From Sphingomonas sp. SUN019 (GTDB taxonomy: Bacteria; Pseudomonadota; Alphaproteobacteria; Sphingomonadales; Sphingomonadaceae): a stretch of 64,000 nucleotides of DNA. This document shows, in pieces, positions 1 to 8,521 of the stretch. Numbering within the stretch: position 1 is the first letter of the stretch; each line of letters begins with the position of its first letter. The stretch is from NCBI RefSeq assembly GCF_024758705.1, contig NZ_CP096971.1, positions 3,439,501 to 3,503,500 on the forward strand, read 5' to 3'. A model generated the notes under the pieces. The model was given only the letters and a program-made list of their open reading frames with translations, made no database searches and was not told where the DNA came from. Both the position numbers and the translations under genes were made by a program.

Positions 1-1487
1 ATGCGTCGTTCGTTTATCTGGAGACGCCGCACACGCCGATGCACATCGGGTCGGTCGCAATCTACGATCCGTCCACCGCGCCGGGCGGGTTTGTGCGGTT
101 CAAGGACATTCTGCAGTTCATCCAGGCGCGCCTCGGCGGGGCGCGGAGTTTCCGGCAGCGGCTGGTGCGGGTGCCGTTCGATCTCGATCATCCGTATTGG
201 ATCGAAGACCCCGAATTCGACATCGAATTCCACGTCCGCCACATCGCGCTCCCCAAACCCGGCGACTGGCGGCAATTGTGCATTCAGGCCGCGCGGCTGC
301 ATTCGCGGCCGATGGATCTCGCTCGGCCGTTGTGGGAGTTCACCGTCGTCGAGGGGCTCGACAATATCGACGGTCTCCCGCCGGGTTGCTTTGCGCTCGT
401 CAGCAAGGTGCACCACGCTGCGATCGACGGGATGAGCGGGGTCGAGATGTCGGCCGCGGTCCATTCGGTCGACGCTGATGTGACCGATCCCGACAACTCA
501 GACACGTGGCGGCCGGAGAATATGCCGAACGTCGCCGATCTGCTGGTGCGCAGTTATTTCAACAGCCTGATTCAGCCGATGCGCGTGATGGAAACTATCG
601 GGCGGTCGCTGCCCGGGATGGCGCGGCTGACGAGCGAGGTGCGCAAGGGCGACGTATCGATCCGCAATGCACGACCAGCGCCGCGCACCCGCTTCAACCA
701 GCGCGTCGGCCCGCATCGCGTGTGGGATGCGGTGTCGTTCCCGCTGAAGGACATTCGCGCGATCAAGGAAGCGGTGCCCGGCGCGACGGTCAATGACGCG
801 ATTCTGGCGATCGTCGGCGGGGGGCTGCGCGCGTATCTGAAGGACAAGGGCGAACTGCCCAAGGACACGCTGACCGCAATGGCCCCTATCTCGGTGCGGC
901 AGGAGGGCGAAAAGGCGGCGCTCGGCAACATGGTGTCCGCGATGGTTGTCGGGCTCGGCACGCAGATCGAGGATCCGCTGGAACGCCTGCGCTTCGTGCA
1001 TGACGAGGCGGTCAATTCGAAGGCGATGACCAACGCGGTCGGTGCGAAGACCCTGTCCGACTACAGCCAGCTGATGCCATCCGCCCTCGCCGGATTGGCG
1101 GCGCGGCTCTACACGCGGGCGGGCGCGGCGAACGCGCACGCACCGGCATATAATTGCGTCGTCACGAACGTGCCGGGCAGCCGCGTACCACTGTATTTCT
1201 GCGGTGCGCGGATGGTGGGCATGTACGGCACCGGGCCGGTGTTCGACGGGATGGGACTGATCAATCCGGTCTACAGCTATGGCGATACGATCGCGATCAG
1301 CTTCACCTGCGACCGCGACATGATGCCTGACCCTGAGGTTTATGCGCAGGGCCTGCGCGACAGCTTTGCGGCATTGAAGGCGGCGGCGGTGAAACCTTCG
1401 TCCGCACCGCCGGTTAAGGCGAACGACGACAAACCAGCGGCGAAGCGACCGGCGCGAGCCCGCAGCAAAGGAGCAAGAAATGGCTGA
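1..1487 (+). CDS. WS/DGAT-type wax ester synthase / diacylglycerol acyltransferase, 5' end outside window
   Basis: Acyl-CoA:alcohol/diacylglycerol O-acyltransferase that makes wax esters or triacylglycerol for storage. The reading frame is open from the window edge (position 3) and already encodes ASFVYLETPHTPMHIG, the region that normally follows the first dozen or so residues of this family, so only a short N-terminus is missing and the Met at 39 is internal. The catalytic HHxxxDG motif is present as HHAAIDG (about 411-431). The C-terminus ends in a Lys/Ala/Pro-rich basic tail. The stop overlaps the start of the downstream phasin gene by 8 bp, which suggests co-translation and a shared role at storage granules. 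The family call is firm; the natural product is not predictable. Confidence 0.9.
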   Translation, partial: ASFVYLETPHTPMHIGSVAIYDPSTAPGGFVRFKDILQFIQARLGGARSFRQRLVRVPFDLDHPYWIEDPEFDIEFHVRHIALPKPGDWRQLCIQAARLHSRPMDLARPLWEFTVVEGLDNIDGLPPGCFALVSKVHHAAIDGMSGVEMSAAVHSVDADVTDPDNSDTWRPENMPNVADLLVRSYFNSLIQPMRVMETIGRSLPGMARLTSEVRKGDVSIRNARPAPRTRFNQRVGPHRVWDAVSFPLKDIRAIKEAVPGATVNDAILAIVGGGLRAYLKDKGELPKDTLTAMAPISVRQEGEKAALGNMVSAMVVGLGTQIEDPLERLRFVHDEAVNSKAMTNAVGAKTLSDYSQLMPSALAGLAARLYTRAGAANAHAPAYNCVVTNVPGSRVPLYFCGARMVGMYGTGPVFDGMGLINPVYSYGDTIAISFTCDRDMMPDPEVYAQGLRDSFAALKAAAVKPSSAPPVKANDDKPAAKRPARARSKGARNG

Positions 1488-1923
1488 CGACACGAAGAGC
1501 GCGATCAACGCAACCGCCGCCAGGACTAAGGCTGCGACCGACAAGGCTGCGGGTGCCGCCAAGGACGCAACGGACAAGATGCGCGCGGGTGCGCAAAGGG
1601 CACAGGACACGTTCCGCGAAAAGGTCGCCGACCCGGCCAAGCGCGCTGGCGAGGCGATGAAGGAATCGGGCAAGAAGGTCGCCGAGGGATCGCAGACGAT
1701 CGGGGTGAAGATGATCGACCAGGCCGAACAGAATGCGCGCGAGGCGTTTTCCGCGATGCGCGATGCGGCCAAGGCGAAGGATCTGTCCGAGGTGATGAAG
1801 ATCCAGGGCGATTATCTGCGCGAACAAACGAACCGGTCGATGAACCAGGCGCGCGAGATCGGCGAACTGATCGTGCAATTCGGCAAGGACGCCGTCGCGC
1901 CGATGCGGGGTGGGAAGGGCTGA
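1480..1923 (+). CDS. phasin family protein
   Basis: 147-residue granule-associated protein. The N-terminal half is Ala/Lys/Asp-rich and helical, with repeated AATDKA/AAKDATDK-like segments; the C-terminal half (about residues 75-140) resembles the phasin_2 domain, including a KIQGDYLREQTNRS segment typical of amphipathic phasin helices. The ATG at 1480 lies inside the end of the acyltransferase gene and is preceded by AAAGGAG. Phasins coat PHA granules or lipid bodies, fitting the WS/DGAT gene immediately upstream and phaE-phaC about 4 kb away. Which storage body it coats is inference. Confidence 0.82.
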   Translation: MADDTKSAINATAARTKAATDKAAGAAKDATDKMRAGAQRAQDTFREKVADPAKRAGEAMKESGKKVAEGSQTIGVKMIDQAEQNAREAFSAMRDAAKAKDLSEVMKIQGDYLREQTNRSMNQAREIGELIVQFGKDAVAPMRGGKG

Positions 1924-1938
1924 GGTCTATCGACGCCG

Positions 1939-1956
1939 CCCCGGCTCTCGCCGGGG
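1939..1956 (+). terminator. GC-rich hairpin after the phasin gene
   Basis: 7-bp perfect stem CCCCGGC/GCCGGGG with a TCTC loop, 15 bp after the phasin stop. No T-run follows, so it may be a 3'-stabilising hairpin or a Rho-assisted end rather than a classical intrinsic terminator. Confidence 0.35.
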
Positions 1957-2017
1957 TGGCTCAACTTGTGGCAAACAGGCTCTTTCCAGCCGTCGGGAAC
2001 CGCCTTACGCTGCCGAA

Positions 2018-4051
2018 ATGAAATCCATTCTCCTAGCCGCCTCCGCGCTGGCCGCCGCCTTCTTCTCCACCGCCGCAACCGCACAATCCGAACGCTTTTC
2101 GGTGATCTTCGGCGGCCGAAACGTCGGGCATCTGAACGCCGATACGACCGGCGACCAGACGTTGATCGACTTCGATTACAAGAACAACGGTCGCGGTCCG
2201 ACGATCAAGGAGACGATCCGAACCGACGCGACCGGGCTGCCCGTCGCGTGGAAGATTGACGGGACGACGACATTCGGCAGCAAGACCGCGGAAAACTATG
2301 CGGTCACCGGCAGTCGCGCGACTTGGACCGATTCCACCGGTCCGGGAAAGGCGGCTCGCGGCACTGGCCTCTACGTCGCGCAGGGCGCCAGTCCGTGGGC
2401 GCTCGGCCTCTACGCCCGAGCCTTGCTGAAAGACGCCGACAACACGATGCCCGCTCTGCCCGGTGGGACGCTGCGGCTGACCAAGGGCGAGGCGGTGACG
2501 ATCACGGGTAAGGGTGGCACGCTTCAAACCACCGCCTATGATATTTCGGGTATCGACCTGACCCCGACGACGATGCTGCTCGACGCCGAGGGCGATCTGA
2601 TCTCGATCGTGTCGGCCGACTTCATCATCATCCGCGATGGCTATGAAGGCGAGGAAGAACGGCTGCGCGGGCTCGCCGCGAAATGGTCGACCGATCGCTA
2701 TGTCGCGATCCAGAAGAAGGTCGCGCATGACTATAGGGCGCCGGTGCGGATCAGGAACGTCCGCCTGTTCGACGCGAAGACCGCGACGCTGACGAAGCCG
2801 ATGTCGGTGCTGGTGAACGGCCGCACCATCGCGGCAATCGAACAGCCCGACAGCCCCGCGACGCCGGGCGAAGTTACGATCGACGGCGATGGCGGCACGC
2901 TCATACCCGGCATGTACGAAATGCACGCGCATCTCGGGCAGGACGACGCGCTCCTGAACCTGATGGCCGGGATCACCACGGTTCGCGACATGGGCAACGA
3001 CAACGCGGTGCTCGCCGAACTGTCCAATCGGATCGACGCCGGGATCATCGGCGGGCCGCGGATCATCAAGAGCGGCTTCCTGGAGGGCCGCAGCCCGTTC
3101 AGCGCCAACAACGGCTTCGTCGTGGAGAGTCAGGCGAAGGCGATCGACGCGGTGCGCTGGTACGGTGCGCGCGGCTATAACCAGATCAAGGTCTACAACT
3201 CGATGAACCTGGCGTGGGTGCCGGCGATCGTCAAGGAGGCGCATGCGCTCGGGATGCGTGTCGCCGGACACGTGCCTGCATTCTCCACCGCCGACGCGAT
3301 GATCGCGGCGGGCTATGACGAGATGACGCACATCAACCAGTTCATGCTCGGCTGGGTCATCAAGCCGAGCGAGGACACGCGCACGCTGTTCCGCCTGACC
3401 GCTCTGAAACGGCTGCCCGCGCTCGACCTGAACAGCGCGCCCGTCCAGCGGACGATCCAGGCGATGGTCGATGGCAAAAAGGCGATCGACCCGACGATCG
3501 GTATCCACGAACAACTGACGCAGAATCGCGATGGTCAGGTGCCGCCGGGCGCGGTCGACTATCTCGACCATATGCCGATTGGCTATCAGCGCGACGCGAA
3601 GAAAGCGTGGGTCGACACCAGCGCGCAGGGCGACGATGCGGCATACCGCGGGGCGTTCGACAAGATCATCGCGACGACGAAAATGCTGCATGATCGCGGC
3701 GTCTTCATCGTGCCGGGGACCGATACCGGTGGATCGTTCACCTATCACCGCGAACTGGAATTGCTCACGCGTGTGGGCTTCACCCCCGCGCAGGTGGTGA
3801 AGCGCGCGACCTACGACATGGCGGGCTATCTGGGCGAGGACCAGGCGACCGGATCGATCGCGCGCGGCAAGCGGGCGGATTTCTTTCTGGTTCTCGGCGA
3901 TCCGACGAAGGACGTGAAAGCAATCAAGACCATTCGCATGGTGGTGAAGGACGGCACGGTCTATTTCCCGAGCGAAGTTTATCCAGAATTCGGGATCAAG
4001 CCGTTTGCGGAGGCGCCGAAGGTGACGTTGGCGAAGACGGCCAAACCGTAG
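2018..4051 (+). CDS. secreted amidohydrolase family protein
   Basis: 677-residue metal-dependent amidohydrolase of the imidazolonepropionase/prolidase-like group. The chosen ATG (2018) begins a clear signal peptide, MKSILLAASALAAAFF..ATAQ; upstream in-frame codons lack signal-peptide character. Residues about 20-250 form an extra N-terminal region; the amidohydrolase core follows, with the metal-binding HxH as MHAHLG (H303/H305), later His residues in GHVPAF and MTHINQ, and the catalytic Asp region PGTDTGG. The C-terminal GxRADFFLV beta-strand is typical of the fold. Likely periplasmic and acting on a cyclic amide or dipeptide-like substrate, which cannot be specified. Transcription probably ends at the hairpin near 4109-4136. 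Confidence 0.82.
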   Translation: MKSILLAASALAAAFFSTAATAQSERFSVIFGGRNVGHLNADTTGDQTLIDFDYKNNGRGPTIKETIRTDATGLPVAWKIDGTTTFGSKTAENYAVTGSRATWTDSTGPGKAARGTGLYVAQGASPWALGLYARALLKDADNTMPALPGGTLRLTKGEAVTITGKGGTLQTTAYDISGIDLTPTTMLLDAEGDLISIVSADFIIIRDGYEGEEERLRGLAAKWSTDRYVAIQKKVAHDYRAPVRIRNVRLFDAKTATLTKPMSVLVNGRTIAAIEQPDSPATPGEVTIDGDGGTLIPGMYEMHAHLGQDDALLNLMAGITTVRDMGNDNAVLAELSNRIDAGIIGGPRIIKSGFLEGRSPFSANNGFVVESQAKAIDAVRWYGARGYNQIKVYNSMNLAWVPAIVKEAHALGMRVAGHVPAFSTADAMIAAGYDEMTHINQFMLGWVIKPSEDTRTLFRLTALKRLPALDLNSAPVQRTIQAMVDGKKAIDPTIGIHEQLTQNRDGQVPPGAVDYLDHMPIGYQRDAKKAWVDTSAQGDDAAYRGAFDKIIATTKMLHDRGVFIVPGTDTGGSFTYHRELELLTRVGFTPAQVVKRATYDMAGYLGEDQATGSIARGKRADFFLVLGDPTKDVKAIKTIRMVVKDGTVYFPSEVYPEFGIKPFAEAPKVTLAKTAKP

Positions 4052-4060
4052 ACATCTTCC

Positions 4061-4128
4061 GTTCGCCCTGAGCGAAGTCGAAGGGCACGTTGGAGCGTGG
4101 GCTTCGAATTCGCTCAGCCCGAGCGAAG
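4061..4128. repeat. inverted pair of an interspersed 24-bp repeat
   Basis: Two diverged copies of one unit face each other: GTTCGCCCTGAGCGAAGTCG... on the plus strand (4061-4084) and GCTCGGGCTGAGCGAATTCG... on the minus strand (4124-4101); about 18 of 24 positions match. Units of this type (TTCGACTTCGCTCAGGGCGAAC) are familiar from memory as dispersed intergenic repeats in sphingomonads and pseudomonads. It sits between convergent genes. Confidence 0.6.
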
Positions 4129-4136
4129 TTTTTTTT
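4109..4136 (+). terminator. intrinsic terminator of the amidohydrolase gene
   Basis: Perfect 7-bp stem TTCGCTC/GAGCGAA with loop AGCCC, followed by G and then eight T residues. It is built from the second copy of the interspersed repeat and lies 57 bp after the amidohydrolase stop. Confidence 0.75.
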
Positions 4137-4155
4137 GGGAGGCTGCGTTGTGTCG

Positions 4156-4965
4156 TCAGGCGTGCCCCGCCGACGGATAGAACAACGCCCGCATCCCGGC
4201 GCGGTTGAACGGTTTCCAGTCGTCCTCGGGCTGGGCAAGCCGGTCGGCGACCGCGTACAGCACCGCCGGGTTCACACCCAACCCGCAATGGCTGCCGTGA
4301 ACCTCGATATTGTCGCTGTTGGTGCTGAACGGTTCGACGCAATTCTGCCATGCGACGATGCCATCCTCGCGGCTCCAGATCGCAGTCGAGGGGACGGGCG
4401 GGGGCGTCGCGCTTTCGCGAAGCTGCTCGCGGGTGTGCGCATCGTCGACGCGCTGACCGGTCAGCAGTTCATACGCGCGCCAGACATTGGTCGCGCGCGG
4501 TGAGCCGGTGAAGGGTGAGCCAAGCGAGATGACTTGCCGCACCGCGTCGGGCGCTTGTCGGCTGACCATCCGCGCCATGATGCCGCCGAGGCTCCAGCCG
4601 ACCAGGCTGACCTTCTTGCCGGTCAGGTCGTGTACCGCGCGCAACCGTTCGACGAGCTTCTCTCCCTCACGTCCGATCGCCTTCGGACCCAGGTTGCGGC
4701 CGAGTTCCCACGCGTGCGCGTCATACCCCATGCGGGTGAGGTAACGCCGGATCACCGTCGTCGAGATGTCGGACGTCGTGAAGCCAGGTAACACTAGCAC
4801 AGGGTGTCCATCACCCTTGGGCGCGGAGCGCAGCAACGGCGCGGCCCATGGCAGCGAGCCGAGTTCGACCAAAGCGCGCGGCAATTCGGTCAGCGCCAAA
4901 AAAGGCGATGGCGGACGAATGTCGGGCTGGCGCGATGCGGGTGCCAGGTGGGCGGCGGTGGCCAT
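4156..4965 (-). CDS. alpha/beta hydrolase (lipase/esterase-like)
   Basis: 269-residue alpha/beta hydrolase. The nucleophile elbow is GWSLGG with Ser125; HPVLVLPGF (about residues 54-62) supplies the oxyanion-hole strand; the catalytic His is probably in VHGSHCGLG near the C-terminus. There is no convincing signal peptide. The start at 4965 is supported by CAGGAGATTCC just upstream. It lies 68 bp downstream of the phaE-phaC-GNAT genes on the same strand and may be transcribed with them; a role in ester or PHA turnover is possible but unproven. Confidence 0.75.
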   Translation of the reverse strand: MATAAHLAPASRQPDIRPPSPFLALTELPRALVELGSLPWAAPLLRSAPKGDGHPVLVLPGFTTSDISTTVIRRYLTRMGYDAHAWELGRNLGPKAIGREGEKLVERLRAVHDLTGKKVSLVGWSLGGIMARMVSRQAPDAVRQVISLGSPFTGSPRATNVWRAYELLTGQRVDDAHTREQLRESATPPPVPSTAIWSREDGIVAWQNCVEPFSTNSDNIEVHGSHCGLGVNPAVLYAVADRLAQPEDDWKPFNRAGMRALFYPSAGHA

Positions 4966-5033
4966 AGAGGAATCTCCTGTCGTTACGCGGTCAACGCGCT
5001 GCAGTGCACAAAAGTTCGATCGGTTGATGTGGA

Positions 5034-5573
5034 TCAGGCTGTATCGTAACCGTAAGCGCGGTGCTGCGCGGCGTTGCGGGCCAGATCTAGGCTGAGGATT
5101 GCGAGGTCATGCGCGTTTCCGGCGCGGTCGCGGACCTGATCCTTCAATAATGCCTCGCCGCGAAAGCCGAGGCTTTCGAATAGCGCAACCGATCCGCCCT
5201 GGTCGGGGGTCATCGCCGCGGTCAGCTTGGCCAGTTTGCGGTTCACCGCTAGGCGGAAGATCGCCTCGAGCAGGTCGCGTCCCAGCCCGGCGCCGCGACG
5301 CGCGGACGACACCAGCAACCGCACCTCGCCAACATGCGCGCTCCAGCCCAGCGGATCGTGGACCAGCGCGACGGTGCCGACGACCGCGCCGTCCTCCTCT
5401 GCGATCATGCTGTCGATCCAGCCGTCGTCGATCGCCGATAGCCATGCCTCGATCACGCGCGGGTGCTTCAGGTCGCGGCCGAGGAACAGCAGGTCGTGTT
5501 CGGGCAGGCTCTGCGCGAACGCCAGCATCGCATCGCTGTCGGTGGAGCGAAAACGGCGGATGCGATGCGTCAT
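5034..5573 (-). CDS. GNAT family N-acetyltransferase
   Basis: 179-residue GNAT-fold acetyltransferase. Visible features are a central beta-strand GTVALVHD, the acetyl-CoA-binding segment SSARRGAGLGRDLLEA (R/Q-x-x-G-x-G/A-like), and the C-terminal LFESLGFRGEALL typical of GNATs. The start ATG overlaps the phaC stop as ATGA, indicating translational coupling to the PHA synthase. The substrate is unknown. Confidence 0.8.
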   Translation of the reverse strand: MTHRIRRFRSTDSDAMLAFAQSLPEHDLLFLGRDLKHPRVIEAWLSAIDDGWIDSMIAEEDGAVVGTVALVHDPLGWSAHVGEVRLLVSSARRGAGLGRDLLEAIFRLAVNRKLAKLTAAMTPDQGGSVALFESLGFRGEALLKDQVRDRAGNAHDLAILSLDLARNAAQHRAYGYDTA

Positions 5574-6640
5574 GTCGACCTTTCAGCGAGCCATTGCGCC
5601 AGCGCAGGCCACATCCGTTTGACGGCGTTACCGCCCGCGACCAGGCTGACGTGGCCCCCCTTCATCACGATCTCCTGCTTGTCGGCGGAGCCGATCATGC
5701 CGATCAGCGGGGCGGAGGCTTCGCGGGGCACGATATGGTCGTGTTCGGCGGCGACGTGCAGGAACGGTGCGGTGATCGTGGACAAATCGATGTTGCGGCC
5801 ACCGATCTGCATCTCGCCATGCAGCAATTGATTGTCCCACATCAGCATCCGCGTCGTCTGGCGGAAATATTCGCCCGCCAGCGGCAATGTGTCGTTGTTC
5901 CAGCGTTCGAACATCCGGAACGACTTTACGAATTCGTCGTCCCAAAGATTGTCGTACAGACGGATGTTGCCCGCCGCGCGCGCCGCCGGGCGCAGCAGAT
6001 CGAATGCGGAATAGAGCATCTCGCCGGGCACGTTGCCGAACGCGTCGACCAGCCGGTCGACGTCGAAATAGCGCCGGTCGGACCAGGTCCGGAACATCTC
6101 CATCTTGGTGAAGTCGACCGGCGTGGTGAAGGTGGCCAGATTGGCGACGTTATCGGGATGGAGCGCGGCGTAGAGCAGCGACAGCACGCCGCCGAAGCAA
6201 TAGCCGACGATGCTGACATCGGGTTCGCCGGTTTCGTCCGCGATCCGCGCGACCGCGGCAGGAAGGAAATCCAGAATGTAGCTTTCGAAGGTCAGCGTCT
6301 TTTCGTGCGGGCGCGGCGCTTCCCAATCGAGCATGAATACGTCGAACCCGGCGTCGAGCAGGAATTCCACCAGGCTCTGCCCCGGCACCAGATCGAAGAT
6401 GAAGCCGCGGTTGGTGGTCGCCATCACCAGGAGGACCGGCACACGGTACACGTCGTCGGTGCGAGGACGGTAATGATAGAGGCGCATCGTGCCTCGTTCG
6501 ATCAGCACGTCCTTCGGCGTCGCGCCGACCACCGGGGCGGGGGAGGTGAAGTAGCTGAGGCCCCGGATGTTGCGCGTCATCATGCGCTCGAACTCGGCCT
6601 GCGCGGCGGCGATCGGTTCCATGATGTCGGCGTCGGCCAT
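5570..6640 (-). CDS. phaC: class III poly(3-hydroxyalkanoate) synthase subunit PhaC
   Basis: Polymerises (R)-3-hydroxyacyl-CoA into PHA at the granule surface, with PhaE. The length (356 aa) fits class III synthases. The lipase-like box is GYCFGG. Counting from the TTG codon one position upstream, the catalytic triad falls at Cys149, Asp302 (AEHDHIVP) and His331 (GGHVSL), the same numbering known for Allochromatium vinosum PhaC. The ATG at 6640 is preferred; it follows the phaE stop by three bases. The stop overlaps the GNAT start. Order on the minus strand is phaE, phaC, GNAT, hydrolase. Confidence 0.92.
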   Translation of the reverse strand: MADADIMEPIAAAQAEFERMMTRNIRGLSYFTSPAPVVGATPKDVLIERGTMRLYHYRPRTDDVYRVPVLLVMATTNRGFIFDLVPGQSLVEFLLDAGFDVFMLDWEAPRPHEKTLTFESYILDFLPAAVARIADETGEPDVSIVGYCFGGVLSLLYAALHPDNVANLATFTTPVDFTKMEMFRTWSDRRYFDVDRLVDAFGNVPGEMLYSAFDLLRPAARAAGNIRLYDNLWDDEFVKSFRMFERWNNDTLPLAGEYFRQTTRMLMWDNQLLHGEMQIGGRNIDLSTITAPFLHVAAEHDHIVPREASAPLIGMIGSADKQEIVMKGGHVSLVAGGNAVKRMWPALAQWLAERST

Positions 6641-6643
6641 CAA

Positions 6644-6991
6644 TTACTTCGCGGTGGGCGGCTTGCGGCTGCGGGTTGGGCGTGGCTTCGACGGGTCGGG
6701 CGCGGCGGGTGCCAGCTTCGCCTCGATCCGCAGCAACGTCGCCTCGATCGCGGCGATGCGCGCGGTCAGCGCCTCGATATCGTTGCGACTGGGCAGGTTC
6801 GCGGCGGCGAGCGCGCGTTCGGTCGCCTGGTTCATGCTGGCCTGCATTTGCGCGGTGGCCGCGGTGGCGGCGTTCATTCCGCGGGAAAACTCCTCGGTCT
6901 TCATCGCCTCCCCGCCGAAGCTGTTCACAGCCTTTTCCCACTGGCCGAGCATATCGCGGAAGAAGGCGGAGGGATCGGGCGGGGTCGTCAT
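6644..6991 (-). CDS. phaE: short PhaE-type subunit of class III PHA synthase
   Basis: 115-residue protein directly upstream of phaC. It starts PSAFFRDMLGQWEKAVNSFGGEAM, resembling the helical start of PhaE (PHA synthase subunit III), then an Ala/Gln-rich helix and a short coiled-coil (about residues 70-95), ending in a basic Pro/Arg/Lys tail. Classical PhaE is about 350 aa, so this is a short form and appears to keep only part of the subunit. The start has GAAAGG 8 nt upstream. The assignment rests partly on its position beside phaC. Confidence 0.72.
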   Translation of the reverse strand: MTTPPDPSAFFRDMLGQWEKAVNSFGGEAMKTEEFSRGMNAATAATAQMQASMNQATERALAAANLPSRNDIEALTARIAAIEATLLRIEAKLAPAAPDPSKPRPTRSRKPPTAK

Positions 6992-7027
6992 GGTCCGAAC
7001 CTTTCACGCCCGCGTGCGGCGGTCAAG

Positions 7028-8521
7028 TTATCGCGGTGGCAACGTTTGCTGCGCAACAGGGACGGGGCCGTTAGCGGTCGGCTCGAGCGAAGAATCGCCG
7101 CCCAATGTTCGATAAAGCGTGACCAGGTTAGTCGCGCGGATCAGCTGGATCGAGACGAGCTGTTGCTGCGCGGAATATAGCTGGCGCTGCGCGTCCAGGC
7201 TGGTCAGGAACGTGTCGATCCCGCCGCGATAGCGCATATCGGTCAGGCGGTACGTATCCGCCGCGGCCACCGCAAAACGCTGGTTCGCGGCGAGCTGATC
7301 GGTGATCGTGCCTCGTCGGGCGAGAGCGTCCGACACCTCCTGAAACGCGGTCTGGATCGCCTTTTCATACGTCGCGAGCGCGGCGTCGCGTTGCGCCTGC
7401 GTCAGCGCGACGTTGGCGCGCGCCGCCCCGGCCTGGAAGATCGGATAGCTGATCCCGCCACCGCCCGAATAGCTGAACGCGCCGCCGGTGAAGAGCGAGG
7501 ACAGCGCGTTGCTGGCGAAGCTGAGCAATCCGGTCAGTAAGATGCGCGGGAAAAGCTGCGCACGCGCCGCGCCGATCTCGGCATTGGTCGCGCGTAGTTC
7601 GTATTCGGCCTGCACCACGTCGGGGCGACGCAGGAGCACACCGCTGTTGAGCCCGGCGGGGAGTTCGGCGACGGTCTTTGCGGCTTCCTCGATCGACGTA
7701 GCAAGCAAGGCCGGATCGACCGGCGCACCAACCAGCAATTGCAACGCGTTGACGTCCTGCGCCAGCGCGGTCTTCTGGCTCGCGAGGTCGGATTCAGCGG
7801 TAGCGAGGATCTGTTCCGCCTGACGCAGATCGGTGCGCGGCGCGACGCCGCCCTGCAGGCGAAGGTTGGTCAGCCGGACGCTGGCGCGCGCGCTGTTCGC
7901 GGTGTCCTCGGCGACCTTCAGCAGGCTGCGGTCCGCGGCATAGGTCAGCCACGCCGTGGCGATGTCTCCGACCAGCGTCAGGCGCGTTGCGCGCGCGGCG
8001 GCTTCAGTCGAGAAATAGCGGTTCAGCGCGGCGGAACTGAGCGAACGAACGCGGCCGAACAGATCGATCTCGAAACCGGTCACGCCGACGCTGGCCGAGA
8101 AATTGCTGCCGGAACCGGAGAAGTTCGTGACGCTGCCGGTTCCCGTTCCCGTTCCCGTTCCGCCGGTGCCGGTCGATCCGCTACCGCTGTCGCGATAGGT
8201 ATAATTGCCCGACGCATCGACCTGAGGAAACAGCTCCGACCGCTGGATGCGATATTGCGCGCGCGCCGCAGTGATATTCGCGACCGATACGCGCAGGTCG
8301 CGATTGTTCGCGAGCGCCTGGTCGATGATCTGCTGCAGGCGCGGATCGCGGAAGATGTCGCGGTAGGTGACGGCGGGCAGCGCCGCTTCGGACTGGCGCA
8401 GATACGCGTCGCCGACCGGCCATGACGGCGGGACCGGCAATTCGGGCCGGACGTATTTCGGCGCGAGACTGCAGCCGGACAGTGCGGCGGTCGTCAGCAA
8501 CAGGGCAAGACGGCGCATCAT
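7028..8521 (-). CDS. outer-membrane efflux lipoprotein (OprM/NodT type)
   Basis: 497-residue TolC-superfamily channel that carries substrate from the RND pump across the outer membrane. The lipobox is ALSGC at the end of the signal sequence; GFEIDLFGR and RYFSTEAAARA match the OprM fold, and the duplicated helical hairpin is visible (LRQAEQILATAES / YEKAIQTAFQEVSDALARRG). It contains a Gly/Thr repeat (about residues 118-132) encoded by tandem hexanucleotides in the predicted first surface loop. The start overlaps the pump gene stop as ATGA. Third gene of the RND operon. Confidence 0.92.
   Translation of the reverse strand: MMRRLALLLTTAALSGCSLAPKYVRPELPVPPSWPVGDAYLRQSEAALPAVTYRDIFRDPRLQQIIDQALANNRDLRVSVANITAARAQYRIQRSELFPQVDASGNYTYRDSGSGSTGTGGTGTGTGTGSVTNFSGSGSNFSASVGVTGFEIDLFGRVRSLSSAALNRYFSTEAAARATRLTLVGDIATAWLTYAADRSLLKVAEDTANSARASVRLTNLRLQGGVAPRTDLRQAEQILATAESDLASQKTALAQDVNALQLLVGAPVDPALLATSIEEAAKTVAELPAGLNSGVLLRRPDVVQAEYELRATNAEIGAARAQLFPRILLTGLLSFASNALSSLFTGGAFSYSGGGGISYPIFQAGAARANVALTQAQRDAALATYEKAIQTAFQEVSDALARRGTITDQLAANQRFAVAAADTYRLTDMRYRGGIDTFLTSLDAQRQLYSAQQQLVSIQLIRATNLVTLYRTLGGDSSLEPTANGPVPVAQQTLPPR
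8139..8162 (-). repeat. tandem hexanucleotide repeat in the efflux channel gene
   Basis: Four consecutive units (three GTTCCC and one GTTCCG on the plus strand) encode alternating Gly-Thr. Because the unit is 6 bp, slippage would lengthen or shorten the predicted surface loop without a frameshift. Confidence 0.8.

Noticed and set aside
2033..4351. Long antisense ORF opposite the amidohydrolase gene, and similar ones at 5099-7180, 8422-10803, 12008-13351, 19852-21675 and 23484-24950
   Set aside because: High-G+C coding DNA gives long open frames on the opposite strand. Their products are Arg/Ala/Gly/His-rich with no domain signature, while the sense frames carry clear family motifs.
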